From Zymoseptoria tritici IPO323 (lineage: Eukaryota; Ascomycota; Dothideomycetes; Mycosphaerellales; Mycosphaerellaceae), in assembly GCF_000219625.1 (NCBI RefSeq), contig NC_018211.1, positions 992,001 through 1,056,000 on the forward strand: a stretch of 64,000 bases of DNA. Direction: 5' to 3'. The notes under the pieces are model-generated. The model was not told where the DNA came from, did not search any database, and was given only the letters and a program-made list of their open reading frames with translations. The translations under genes were made by a program, and so were the position numbers. Within the stretch, counting starts at the first letter, position 1. Every line of letters starts with the position of its first letter. Shown piece by piece: positions 1 to 10,720 of this stretch.

Positions 1-2209
1 CGTTTTCCACGCCGATCGAAATGGCAATCCCGATAGCAACTTGCATCCCCTAGGAACAAGCGCCGCACCAACAAGAGGCAATTCGCCCGCCCGTTCGCTA
101 CATCCCAATAATAGAGACGAGGAGGATGGACAACTCGCGGCCGCGTTGGCGGCGTCGCAGGGAGATCTCCAGGCCCAAGAAACGGGTATAATGAATGCAA
201 ATGGCGGCTCAGTGCATTTTGGGCCCTCTGAGCAGGGCAAGGACTATGTCTCTGGACAGTGGGCGATGGTTAAATCAACTGCGTCCGAGCTGGTCCCAGA
301 CTTGGAGATTGAGGACAGATTACAAGCGAAGGAGGCTGCCGAGCCGCGATTGCTCAAACACCTTCAAGACGGAGACTACACCCCCAATCTGTTGACCATC
401 TGTCACACTATACCCAGGGCGAGGGAAGCATTCCTACTTCGATCACACGTTCGGGACCACTATGGCGAGGACTCTCACTGGTGGAGTGGCACGCCAATCC
501 AAATGCCAACCGTCGTTCATCTGGACGGAACACCAGCAGATCCGGACAGCGACAAGCAAGACGAGTTCATCGCCGAGGTGCAAAGACTGATGGCATTTCT
601 CGACGCCAGCGATCGGGTGTATGCGTCTGTGGGTGCGCTTTCCGGGACGGCATTGATCAAAGATAAGGAGTCGACTTCGGGCACTCTTCTAGAATCGTTC
701 TTGCAAAGCTGGTCAGACGCGGTGGAGAGCAAGCAAGGTGGCGCTTATGATTTCGCCCGTCTATTCACTTCGAAAGTCGGAACGAGCGCTGAGTCGGGCA
801 TGATCACCCCCAATATGATGGTGGTGGACTTGAATGTGGAGACTGGTGAAGGACAAAAGAAGGATCTGTCCGAGCTTCTGGATGATCTCCTGTGGGACGC
901 AGAAACTAAGAATCCGAATGACTACGACATGGCGGACAGGTACATTGAGCGGCCAGCGGATGTGTTCGTGATGCGTTTGCAGCAGAAAACACCACGGGTC
1001 CAGCTCGGTGTCGAGATCCCCGCGGTACTTCATCTAGACAAGTATCTGGAGGAGAATGTTGAGTATTCGCGAGCTGCACGACAGCAAATGAGGCAGCACC
1101 GACAGAGGGTCAGCAAGATTGAGTCTATCGAAGGGAGGCTGCAGAAGTGGCAGCATCCGCAGAAGAGCACAAGGCTGGAAGCTGGAGAGATGCTGAAGCA
1201 TACCATCAACCACTTCTCCGGGCAGAACCGGAAAGACGCTGAGGGCAACGAGTCGACCGAGCTTGAAGCTCCATCTGAAGCATACGCAGCTATCACGAAA
1301 CAGCTGGAAGAGGTCGTCGCCAGCATCTCCGACAAGCTTGAGAAGCTCTCCGCTGAGAAGGAACGCACACGCAACCTCATCGCCGAGATCTCGAAAGCAC
1401 CACCGACTGACCTCCAACAAGCCGGTCTCAAACACCGCTACACCTTGAGGGGTGTCGCCACGAAATCGAACATCACATACGTCCTCCTCCCGAAACGCAA
1501 CGACAGCCCACCCAGTCCATCTCAAAATGGCATTCCTCCTCCCTCCGACTCCGAAACTCCTCCCGGCATGCAATGGTGGCGCCTCGACTACGACAGCACG
1601 GTCATGACTCCCAGAATCACGCGAACTCCAGCCGACGACTGGGATGTCCTTCGCGCCGTGGAGCTAGAACACAACTCTGCCCTCCTCGTCTACGCCAGCG
1701 ATGCAGCAACCGACTACTCAAACTACAATCCTCACCTCCCGCAACCTTTGATGGAGTTCGTCGACCGAGACAACGAGCGCTTCCAGGCGGATCTTGCTTC
1801 TTCCCGCCGCGCACCTCCCATCGATGAAATCCAGGAAATTCAGTCGTGGGATCACATTGACGAGGTAAGGCAGAGTACTGAGAGACGATTAAGTGTGGAC
1901 AGCACGATGGCCGATCGAGACCCCTCGCCTCCCGGCTATGATGATGCGTTTGACGATGAGGGTTATGGTGATGGTCGGTATGGCGGTCGAGCGGACAATG
2001 AAGTCCATGAGATTCGATTAGATCCTCCTCCTGAGGGGGATGTGGAGATGATCGAGAGGGAGCATGCGCCCTTGACACTGACGAGGTCAAGCGGCGGAGG
2101 TGCGAAGGTCGCCTCTTCGGATATGGATATGGGTGGGATGGAGAGTCAAGACGGGGGGGCGGGTGGGGCTTCGCATGTTGAAGATGCGGGTGGGGATATG
2201 AAGCACTAG
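1..2209 (+). CDS. Ubiquitin-interaction-motif protein with USP-like fold, 5' truncated by window edge
   Basis: The reading frame is open from base 2 to the stop at 2207-2209, with no stop before the first in-frame Met, so the true start lies outside the window. Near the N-terminus a short acidic stretch followed by QLAAALAASQ resembles a ubiquitin-interaction motif. The next ~300 residues (SGQWAMV, then TPNLLTICHTIPRAREAFLL and a YGEDSHWW block) match my memory of fungal proteins that carry a UIM/UBA region followed by a degenerate ubiquitin-specific-protease-like domain. I see no Cys-box or His-box, so catalysis is doubtful and a ubiquitin-binding or adaptor role is more likely. A coiled-coil region follows (about residues 340-470), and the C-terminal 120 residues are acidic, Gly-rich and probably disordered. 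The family assignment is from recall; the exact function is not known to me. Confidence 0.7.
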   Translation, partial: VFHADRNGNPDSNLHPLGTSAAPTRGNSPARSLHPNNRDEEDGQLAAALAASQGDLQAQETGIMNANGGSVHFGPSEQGKDYVSGQWAMVKSTASELVPDLEIEDRLQAKEAAEPRLLKHLQDGDYTPNLLTICHTIPRAREAFLLRSHVRDHYGEDSHWWSGTPIQMPTVVHLDGTPADPDSDKQDEFIAEVQRLMAFLDASDRVYASVGALSGTALIKDKESTSGTLLESFLQSWSDAVESKQGGAYDFARLFTSKVGTSAESGMITPNMMVVDLNVETGEGQKKDLSELLDDLLWDAETKNPNDYDMADRYIERPADVFVMRLQQKTPRVQLGVEIPAVLHLDKYLEENVEYSRAARQQMRQHRQRVSKIESIEGRLQKWQHPQKSTRLEAGEMLKHTINHFSGQNRKDAEGNESTELEAPSEAYAAITKQLEEVVASISDKLEKLSAEKERTRNLIAEISKAPPTDLQQAGLKHRYTLRGVATKSNITYVLLPKRNDSPPSPSQNGIPPPSDSETPPGMQWWRLDYDSTVMTPRITRTPADDWDVLRAVELEHNSALLVYASDAATDYSNYNPHLPQPLMEFVDRDNERFQADLASSRRAPPIDEIQEIQSWDHIDEVRQSTERRLSVDSTMADRDPSPPGYDDAFDDEGYGDGRYGGRADNEVHEIRLDPPPEGDVEMIEREHAPLTLTRSSGGGAKVASSDMDMGGMESQDGGAGGASHVEDAGGDMKH

Positions 2210-2501
2210 ATGAGATGTGTGATTGCACGGTCATGGCATTTCCATATAGCATTGCGTAGCATAGCATAGCATGCATCATTGGATTGTCCTGAATAATTTG
2301 CGCTCGGTGCACGCCGGGCTCAAACATTTGTTCATGAACATTGCTATTGCATTTGACATTCCTGCTCCAGAGATCTTTCGCATGTAGACTCCTGCGTGGT
2401 GTGACTTCGGTCCTTGTTGTACATTGTCCAAGCGTCGTGTCCGCAGCATTCCGCCGCAGCTCGACATCTGCGTTCTCCTTCCCATCAATACATCCCCTCC
2501 T
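2210..2501. other. Convergent 3' intergenic region
   Basis: This is a short gap between two convergent genes. It holds a small direct repeat of gcatagcat type near 2255-2275 and otherwise only presumed 3' untranslated sequence and poly(A) signals. No gene is seen. Confidence 0.5.
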
Positions 2502-3309
2502 TCACTTCTTCTTCTTATTGACCTTCCTCCTTCCCCCCGAATTCGCATCCCGCCCCCTAACATCCTTACTCCCCACCGGCCCACCCGCCTTCTGCCTCAA
2601 ATACTGCCTCACAATCCCCTCCACACTTCCCACATCATGCTTCGGATGCCTCATATAATACAACTTGGCCCTTCTCGCCCTCTTCGCTTTCCTCTGCACA
2701 ATCTCTATTCCCTCGATATTCGGCGAGAACACCTTAAACCACACCTCCACCGCCACACGGGTGAGCGTATTCCTCAGCAAGATGGATGTGTCGATGGGGG
2801 AATTGCGTTGTCGAATCACCAGGCATACCCCCGAGACGGGGTCGCCGTTTTTGAGCCGTACGTGGAGGATGTCGCCGGGTTGTACGCGTTCGGGGTTTGT
2901 GGGGGCGAAGAGACGGCGGCGGGCGCCGATTGGGTCGAGGACGGCGAGTTGGGAGGCGGTTACGATTGAGATTGGGTCCGGGCAGGCTTTTACTGTTGAG
3001 CGGGGAGGTGGGTGGGTGGGGATTTTGCGCATGTTTTCTTCGAAGCCTGGGAGTTGATGTTAGCAATGGGTACAGGGAAGGATAAGCGGAGAATGTCGTA
3101 CGGTTCTGCTTGATCGCTTGGGATGGGCGGAAGTTCTTGGATCGTGGTTGAAGAGAAGGATAGCTCGATGATGGGGGTGGTGCTGCATCTGCTTTGGTGA
3201 AGCCAGCGGTGGCCACGGCGTATGTTCTTCGTGATCGTTCCGCTCTGCATTGTCGAAGAGCGTGTTTGAGACCGGCCAGCGGCCGACCAGGTGCCATTGG
3301 AGTCGCCAT
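2502..3309 (-). CDS. Mitochondrial large-subunit ribosomal protein bL19m
   Basis: Two exons on the minus strand: 3309-3102 and 3046-2502, with a 55-nt intron (3047-3101; GTACGA donor, GCTAAC branch site, CCCAG acceptor). They join in phase 1 to give 250 residues. The C-terminal half has the bL19 signature: VQPGDILHVRL, then GVCLVIRQR, DTSILLRN, and the IEIVQRKAKRARRAKLYY block that contacts rRNA. The N-terminus is rich in Arg, Ala and Ser without acids, as in a mitochondrial presequence. The yeast counterpart is Img1. The start ATG at 3309 is the only in-frame Met that gives a presequence of normal length. The gene is divergent from another predicted mitochondrial gene starting at 3466, so the two share a promoter of about 155 bp. 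Confidence 0.9.
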
Positions 3310-3465
3310 TGTGAGATCGATGTGATGTATGCGATTGATGAGGTCGAGGGACTTGATATGGAGATTGCGGAGAGTTTTCGGGGAAGCCAAGACTGAGAGC
3401 AACAGCATTCAACTTCAACTCCCTCGACATTGGCATTGACAACTTCATACCGACAACACAACACC

Positions 3466-4654
3466 ATGATGGCATCCCCTTCAATCTGCCACCGCTGCGC
3501 CCTCCGCATCCAACGCACCGCCGACCACGCCCTCTCCCAACGAGCCTTTTCAACTACACCCTCCATCCGCCGCGGCATCCCATCTTTCGCAGAGTCCTCC
3601 AACCCGGACTTGAACATCGCCCTCAACACCATCCGCGAGAAACACTTCATCCCCTCTTACCTCCGCCGCCGTGAACGTAACCTCATCTTCGGCGACAAAA
3701 ACCGTCAAAACCTCATCGACAACCCTCAATCCGTCGCCATCGCCGATGAAGAAATCCCCCTTCACTGGCTCGACCGAAAACGAGAAATCCCCAATCGAAA
3801 CAAAGTCGTGACGGAAGCGATCAACCTCATCATCAATGGCGAGTCAAAAGACTGGCAAAATTTGCCGGCCTTGATGCAAGGACTAAAAGAGGGCACGAAG
3901 AAACCGCTCAGCGATGCGTTGATGGAGAAGATTATCCGCAGGGCGGTGTTGAAGGGACGGCTGGGCCATGCGTTGTTGTGTTTGCAGCAGGCGGCGAGGA
4001 CGGGGATGACGTTGAAGAATGAGGTTGTGTTGAGGTTGGTGGTGCATGGTTTGAGGGCGGTGCCGCAGGAGCAGGGTTGGGAGAAGGATTTGTTGGAAAA
4101 GGCGGTTAAGAATGCGAGTGCTGTCGCGGCGTTGTTGGAGAGTGAAGAGCATGGAGGTGGGACGGTGTTGGTGGAGAATGATCCCAGGACGAGAGTGGAG
4201 GTGTTGGGCACGTTTTTGGAGTTGGTTGCGGTGTATGCGTTCAAATTTCAGGGAAAGAAGGACTCGAAGGAGGGGTTGGTGAAGTCTTATGCTGAACGGC
4301 TGGTGAGCCGATTGGAGAAGACTGGTGCAAAGGTACATCCATGGCGTGTTGGGAGATGTGCACATCACGTGGAGAAGACTGACAATATGTGATGAAAAGG
4401 TATCCCGAATCCCTACAGTAGAGAAAGGCATGCAATGGCCTCTACTACAAGCCATTCCGATCTGGCACGGTCTCCACGTGGCGAAACAAGTGCTCGGAGA
4501 CTCGATGCCCAACCCCGAACTCGTCGACGATATCCTGGCCAAGTACGAACAGAATATCGAAAAGGCAGTCGCAAAGCTCGAGTCGAGAGATCCGCAAGAA
4601 GGATCATACGAAGATCAGGCGATCATGGCTTGGACGTCATGTATTCGGGATTGA
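3466..4654 (+). CDS. Predicted mitochondrial protein of unknown function
   Basis: Exons 3466-4332 and 4400-4654 are separated by a 67-nt intron (4333-4399; GTACAT donor, CTGAC branch site, AAAAG acceptor) in phase 0, giving 373 residues. The ATG at 3466 sits in CACCATGATGG. The first ~45 residues (CHRCALRIQR ... RAFSTTPSIRRG) look like a mitochondrial presequence with an Octapeptidyl/MPP-type FSTTPSIRR site. The mature part is alpha-helical; a stretch around residues 130-200 (GRLGHALLCLQQAARTGM) has the rhythm of a helical-hairpin repeat protein such as PPR or an Mtf2-like factor, but I cannot assign it firmly. Sharing a promoter with bL19m fits a role in mitochondrial gene expression. Confidence 0.8.
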
Positions 4655-5746
4655 GAGGACCTTGTGGTTATACACTCCAGACCCCTTTGCCTTGATCGAC
4701 CCCGGCGCGCTGCTCGGCGGCCACCTGTTGAATTGGACATTCCACTGATCACGTCGGATATTTGGCATCAAAGCGCTCCACATACTCGGCGACTGAGAAA
4801 AGTCAGTGCGGAAGCATTCCTTCCTCGAGCCGCATGGAGACACAGCTGTACGGCGCAGCAGTCGATCGCGGGGTTATCTGGCGACATGGAAGAAAGGAGC
4901 ATGAAGAACGAGCGGCACAGCATGGCGATGGTGCGAAACCGTTGATGCGGTCTGTGTGTTTGCCACATCCCGACGGGACCGGTGTACATGTAGGTATTGT
5001 GTAGAACAGAGTCAATATCTCTCATCGTGGCCGGCATCCACGATCAGAAGCATGCAGGAGTTCACTTTACACGACCTGCCTATCTTTGCCAGTTCATCGT
5101 GGCGCTGTGTAGCATCACACAGCTTCGAATGCCACCGCCGCTGAATTCTCCGAAGTCGTCATAGCATGTGGAAAGTCTCCGGCGGTGAAGGCGTGGTGTT
5201 GTGACTTGTTCACTGCCTCCTGCTTCCCTGATCCTGCTGTGAGTTCGTGCTTGGTATACGAGCTGTGCAGGTCTTGCGATGATGCGTGCTAGGTTGTTGT
5301 TCCAGGAGGTTCAGTGCTGACATTCTGTACCTCTCTTCGACAGGAGCTGTGGGGTAACGGGTCAAAAGGTATCGTGGATCAAGACTGAGGTGCCTTGGCT
5401 AACGATTCTGTAGGTCTGTGTGACTTTCCAACGTTGCACAGGAAGTCCGAAACTCACCTCGATCTACGAGCTACCCACGAGGTGGCGTGTGGCTGCCATG
5501 TGTGAAGATGGCAGCAAAATATCGGCGGTAGTCGCACGTGGCTGAGTGAGAGTGGGAGAGTGAGAGCACTTGCTCACTTTCCTGACCTCGCCTTCCTTTC
5601 AATACCTCGCATCTTCTCAACTTTAAGGTCGCTCGCTGAGCCTCTTCTCGATCTCACTTCACCTACCTTACCACACCACATCCATCCTCGACTGACCGCG
5701 ACAGACCACCAACAAACATTCGAAGAAGCCACCGTCATCAGCCAAG
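4655..5746. other. Intergenic region, no gene seen
   Basis: About 1.1 kb between two + strand genes. Only short open frames occur, with no signal of coding sequence. The last ~150 bp are pyrimidine-rich (CACTTCACCTACCTTACC and similar), as expected for the core promoter and leader of the small secreted protein gene at 5747. Confidence 0.45.
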
Positions 5747-6313
5747 ATGTTCCTCACCACCATTACCCTCCTCGCCCTCCTCCTGTTGGCAACCACCACC
5801 ATCTCCGCCCTTCCTCAATACCCCAGCACCGGACCCATCCTCCCCTACCCAACCAACACCACCATAACCTTCTACCAAGGCCTCTCCCTCGGACCGACCT
5901 ACATCCACACCAACAACCTCATCAATCCCGGCGGGTCGGCGGTCCTCCCTCGAACAATCGGCGACTGCGGAATGGAAGTCTCCCGCGACATCATCCAAGG
6001 AGGAGTCTGTCGACGCTTGCGGACGGCAGGAGTGGGAGTCAGACAGCAGGAAAGGGGAACCTGTGTTTTTGCGATTTGGAGGGGGAGTGCGGTTTGTGAT
6101 GAGGGGTGGGATGGGTTGTTGGTGAGTTTGAGGTGGGAGAGGAGGGAAGGAGTGGTGTGGTATACTCAGGGATTGCCGGCTGACTTGAGGGTGATATAGG
6201 CTGAGAAGACGACGGTTGTGATTCCGAGGGGGAATGGGACGATTTGTGTTGTCACGGGGGTGCTGGATGGGGGGAGAGATGTGGAGGCTAGTGGGTTGTG
6301 GGTTTGTGGGTGA
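5747..6313 (+). CDS. Small secreted six-cysteine protein
   Basis: Exon 1 is 5747-6121 and exon 2 is 6200-6313; the 78-nt intron (6122-6199) has GTGAGT, a GCTGAC branch site and ATATAG, and joins in phase 0. The product is 162 residues. The N-terminus (MFLTTITLLALLLLATTTISA) is a clear signal peptide with cleavage likely before LPQ. The mature region has exactly six cysteines (contexts GDC, GVC, GTC, AVC, TIC, WVC), the last one residue from the C-terminus, so three disulfides are plausible. One NTT glycosylation sequon follows the pro-rich start. I recognise no family. Size, signal peptide and even cysteine number fit a fungal apoplastic secreted protein or effector candidate, but that is inference from shape only. 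Confidence 0.75.
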
Positions 6314-7572
6314 TTATGGAGATGAGATGGGCGAGTGCACGCTCATCGGAAAAAGGAGTGGACGTTGCTACACGCGGTGGAGAGACGTCGTCCAGGACAG
6401 GGTCATCGAGCATGCAGACCGTCTGGTGTTGGATGCTGCGAAACGCACGAAGGAAGCCTGAAGCGAGCATTCTTGACTGTTTCTGATGCAGGAAGGCAGA
6501 TTGAAGTTGGACTCGAGCAGACCTACGAAGACATGATATGAACTGCCGTGGAGGCACGCACAGCATCGGTAAGGACATACAAGCAATGGGAACATGATAC
6601 CTGCGATATCATATGAAGCATGAGCCTGGAGTGTCGTCTGTGGAACATAGCTTTCTGGCCGTTGATGGCTCCATTCGCACCCAAGAACCGCTGAACAGCA
6701 GTTCATGCGTCAACTCAACGGCTCCGATTTCTCCATGCGGTACCTGCTACCGGTACACCAGGTATGCCATAGCCGTCTCTCGCCGCCATTCTTATCATGT
6801 CGTGGATGCACGACCGTCTCAACAATGGCAATCTCGTGGCCATTGTCCGCGAAGTATCTCCGTACGATCCTGACGAAAGAGTCCCCGCCGCGGTGAAAGT
6901 GGAGTTTGAGGGAAAAGGACCGAAAAGCGACAGATGAATCGGTGAGCTAGCGCGGACCATCTCCACGCCCGAGCGCCGTCTCCAAGCGGGGAACTGCAGG
7001 GCTAGAATTCGGAGCAGAGTTGTGGAGAGAGCTGCGAGGAGGAAGAATCGTGTACATCGTCTGCAACGTCGTTCCTGGTATTGATTGAAGATCTGATGGG
7101 AACTCTAGTATATCACGCCCAGTATGAGCATGTCCATCTACATCAAAATTGCAGAAGATCAATCCTCTCTCCTCGCATCATTGCCAATGCCAGCCAAAGT
7201 TACCTTACCACCTTAGCGTCGGCTCGACGTCAGCAGGGGAAGCCGCACGGGAAGGGATTTTGGTGGTGAGAGCTCGGGCGTCTTTTCCATCTCTCACCGA
7301 AGAGAGCAGAGACCCGGCCAGCCTCCTCCTCCTCCACTTCGAGAGCTCAACTATATATAGGTCAACACTTTCTTGATATTCCTTCCCCCTCCCCATACAC
7401 CGACATCGACACTTCATCCTCGTGTTGGTATTATAGACATTGGCCTTTGTTCTTCTTAGCGACTGCCAATTGCTGCTTCATTCAGCTGTCGCTCCCGTCT
7501 CTCTCCCACACCTCAACACACCCCAGCTTGGCATTGCTCCGGCGGCACCACCGAATACCTCACTAGACCAGG
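6314..7572. other. Intergenic region and glycogen synthase promoter
   Basis: About 1.2 kb with no convincing gene; open frames are short and on both strands. The 3' end contains an AT-rich TATA-like element (see 7352-7359) and CT-rich leader sequence, so this is mostly promoter of the glycogen synthase gene. Confidence 0.45.
7352..7359 (+). promoter_or_regulatory. TATA-like element upstream of glycogen synthase
   Basis: The sequence CTATATATAG lies in an otherwise GC/CT-rich stretch and is followed by a pyrimidine-rich leader (TTCCTTCCCCCTCCCC). It is about 520 bp upstream of the ATG, which fits if the leader is spliced. Confidence 0.4.
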
Positions 7573-7756
7573 GTACGTATGCTGATCCCTCGCACAGCTT
7601 CGTTGCAATTGCGGAGTACTGCTCCAAGATCAGCCTGCACTGCGGTCAAGCTGTTCTGCACCTGACCAGCGCCTTCCCACGATCCATACCAAGCCCCACC
7701 CCACCGACCCGACAAGCTTCACTTTGGGAGATCCAAAGCACTGACGGATGACGCAG
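7573..7756 (+). other. Probable 5'-UTR intron of glycogen synthase
   Basis: A strong donor (GTACGT at 7573), a CACTGACGG branch-like site near 7739 and an ACGCAG acceptor ending at 7756 define a 184-nt intron entirely in the leader, ending 124 bp before the ATG at 7881. It does not change the protein. Transcript data would be needed to confirm it. Confidence 0.4.
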
Positions 7757-7880
7757 GAGCTCTTGACTTCTTCCTCATCGCAGAGCACGCACACTTCGAC
7801 GACCCTCTCTCGCACGCCATCCTTTTCTCCCTAACACCACCACCCGCTTTCATCCACCCTCACACCGCTACACCGCCGCA

Positions 7881-10155
7881 ATGGGTGAACCACAGCACCG
7901 CGACGTGCGCAACCATGTGCTCTTCGAAATCGCTACCGAGGTCGCCAACCGTGTCGGAGGTATCTACAGCGTGCTGAAGTCGAAAGCACAAGTCACCACC
8001 GCAGAATATGGCTCCATGTACACCCTGCTCGGTCCTCTCAACCGCGCTTCGGCCGCCGTCGAGGTCGAAGAAATCGAGCCAAGAGATCCCGCCATGATCA
8101 ACACCATCAAGAGCATGAATGACAGGGGAATCAAGACACTGTACGGAAGATGGCTGATTGATGGTGCTCCTCGTGTGTTGCTCTTCGACACCAGCACGGG
8201 TTACTACAAGCTGGACGAGTGGAAGGGCGATCTTTGGTCGACGGCTGGCATTCCCAGCCCGCCAGATGATCACGAGACGAACGAGGCCATTGTGTTTGGA
8301 TATCTCATTGCGTGGTTCTTGGGCGAGGTGTGTACAGTGAGGACTGCAGTAGACAACGACAAGCTAACAATCGCAGTACGTCTACCACGAGAAGGAAAGG
8401 GCTGTCATTGCACAGTTCCACGAGTGGCTGGCCGGTGTTGCTCTCCCCTTGTGTAAGAAGCGCAAGATTGATGTGACTACCATCTTCACCACCCACGCTA
8501 CCCTTCTCGGACGCTACCTCTGCGCCGGCTCCGTCGATTTCTACAACAACCTGCAGTACTTTGACGTGGACGCCGAGGCTGGAAAGCGTGGTATCTACCA
8601 CCGATACTGCATCGAGCGTGGTGCCGCTCACAGCGCTGATGTGTTCACCACCGTCAGCCATATCACGGCATACGAGAGTGAGCACCTGCTCAAGCGGAAA
8701 CCTGATGGCGTCCTTCCCAACGGTCTGAACGTGAAGAAGTTCTCCGCTACCCACGAGTTCCAAAACTTGCACCAGGTCAACAAGGAGCGCATTACTGAGT
8801 TCATTCGAGGACACTTTTACGGTCACAATGATTTCGATCCCGACAAGACGCTGTACCTCTTCACCGCTGGTCGCTACGAATACCGGAATAAGGGCGTGGA
8901 CATGTTCATCGAGTCGCTGGCTCGGTTGAATCACCGAATGAAGAGCGCGGGGTCGGATATGACAGTCGTTGCATTCATCATCATGCCCGCGCAAACCACA
9001 TCTCTTGCTGTTGAGGCATTGAAGGGACAGGCTGTGATCAAATCTCTGCGCGATTCCGTTGATCACATCGAGAAGAGTGTGGGCAAGAAGCTTTTCGAGA
9101 AGGCTCTTGCATGGCACGAGGGTGCTGAGGTGCCTGACGAGAAGGACCTCATCACGGCTCAGGACAAGATCATGCTGAGGAGACGCCTCTTCGCCATGAA
9201 GCGCAACACTCTTCCACCGATCGTCACGCACAATTTGGTCAACGATGCCGAGGACCCGATTCTCAACCAGATCCGTCGCTGCCAGCTTTTCAACCACCCA
9301 TCCGATCGTGTCAAGGTTATTTTCCACCCCGAGTTCTTGTCCTCCGGCAACCCGGTCCTCCCAATGGACTACGACGATTTCGTCCGCGGTACGCATATGG
9401 GTGTTTTCAGCTCATACTACGAGCCGTGGGGCTACACTCCCGCCGAGTGTACCGTCATGGGTGTTCCGTCCATCACCACCAACTTGTCCGGATTTGGATG
9501 CTACATGGAGGAACTGATCGAAAATGCTCAAGACTACGGCATCTACATCGTCGACCGCAGGATGAAGGGTGTCGATGACTCCGTCAATCAACTCGCGGAG
9601 TTCATGTACCAATTCACACAAAAGAGCAAGCGTCAACGCATCAACCAGCGTAATCGCACGGAGCGATTGAGCGATCTGCTCGACTGGAAGAGGATGGGCA
9701 TGGAATACGTGAAGGCGAGACAATTGGCTTTGAGGAGAGCGTACCCGGATAGCTTCGACAGCGCGACGGATGACGAGCCCGGTTTCTTCGACGGCACCGA
9801 GAGCATGAAGATTTCGAGGCCTTTGTCTGCGCCTGGTAGCCCGAGGGAGAGAAGCGGCATGATGACTCCTGGTGACTTTGCTTCGCTGCAAGAAGGGCGG
9901 GAAGGATTGAGCACGGAGGATTACATTGCGTGGAAGTTGCCCGAGGAGGTGAGTTGAAATGAGTGATGCGAGTGCTGAAAAGCGAGATGCTAACGAATTT
10001 CACAGGAAGAGCCGGAAGACTACCCCTTCCCACTCACGCTCAAGACGAAAAAGGGCGACGGATCCGGCGCCACGACACCCACCATGACTAACGGGAATGG
10101 CAATGTTGCGTTGCCGGATCGGGGCGTGTTGGCGAGTGCGAGTACGATTCAGTAG
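7881..10155 (+). CDS. gsy1: Glycogen synthase (GT3 family)
   Basis: Three exons: 7881-8327, 8377-9948, 10006-10155, with introns of 49 and 57 nt, both phase 0 and both with GCTAAC branch sites. The product is 722 residues, the usual length for fungal glycogen synthase. It opens with [24 protein letters not shown] (the UDP-glucose-binding KxGG-like element), then [27 protein letters not shown], and the arginine cluster around [22 protein letters not shown] that in the yeast enzyme senses glucose-6-phosphate. The catalytic region near residues 500-515 has [13 protein letters not shown]. The C-terminal tail is Ser/Thr- and Pro-rich ([21 protein letters not shown]), matching the phosphorylated regulatory tail of the family. 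It elongates alpha-1,4-glucan from UDP-glucose in the cytosol. Confidence 0.96.
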
Positions 10156-10720
10156 GTGTTGAGGAAGCAGAGCGGCGGTGAAGAAAGGAGATCAGACGAG
10201 ACGAGAACGCATTGAAAAGATTGGAAAGGTGGGATACGAAGCATGGGATGCGATGGTGATGAGTGGATGGATAGGAGGTGCGTTGTGTATAATCTGGTCG
10301 CTGTCTGGTTTTGTCTCTTTTGTTATGTATGTTCTACTACTACCACCGGATACGGCAGCATATTATCAAAACATACTCATCTATGGCTATCACTACTTTT
10401 TTGATTTTGTTAAGACAATAGCTGTACCTGTGGCTATACCTTCTGCCTCATCCGACCCCGGGCCGTTCATCGGCCTCGGCAAGACTGGACCGGCTAAAGC
10501 TGCAGATGTAGCTCCTCCTCTCCTCATCGTTCGGTGGCACAGTGACATGTCATTGGAGATTCGTCAACCTAGTCGAGGTACCTGAAAGAGTTCATAACGT
10601 CCTCCTGTTCCTGGACGTAGATCATTTCAAAACACTCGTTCGAACACTGTGAACACTTCACAGCAATAACCTCAACCTCACCTCTCCCCACCCCCAACAC
10701 AACTCATACTCCAACCCACC
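10156..10720. other. Intergenic region between glycogen synthase and acetoacetyl-CoA synthetase
   Basis: The first half is AT-rich 3' untranslated sequence of glycogen synthase. The second half is CT/CA-rich leader of the next gene (AACCTCAACCTCACCTCTCC). An open frame at 10178-10585 has no coding character and overlaps the presumed 3' UTR. Confidence 0.45.

Noticed and set aside
8305..9396. 363-codon minus-strand open frame
   Set aside because: It is antisense to the middle exon of glycogen synthase and only reflects codon bias on the coding strand.
10178..10585. 135-codon frame with a hydrophobic stretch
   Set aside because: It begins at a non-ATG codon in the presumed 3' UTR of glycogen synthase and shows no coding character.
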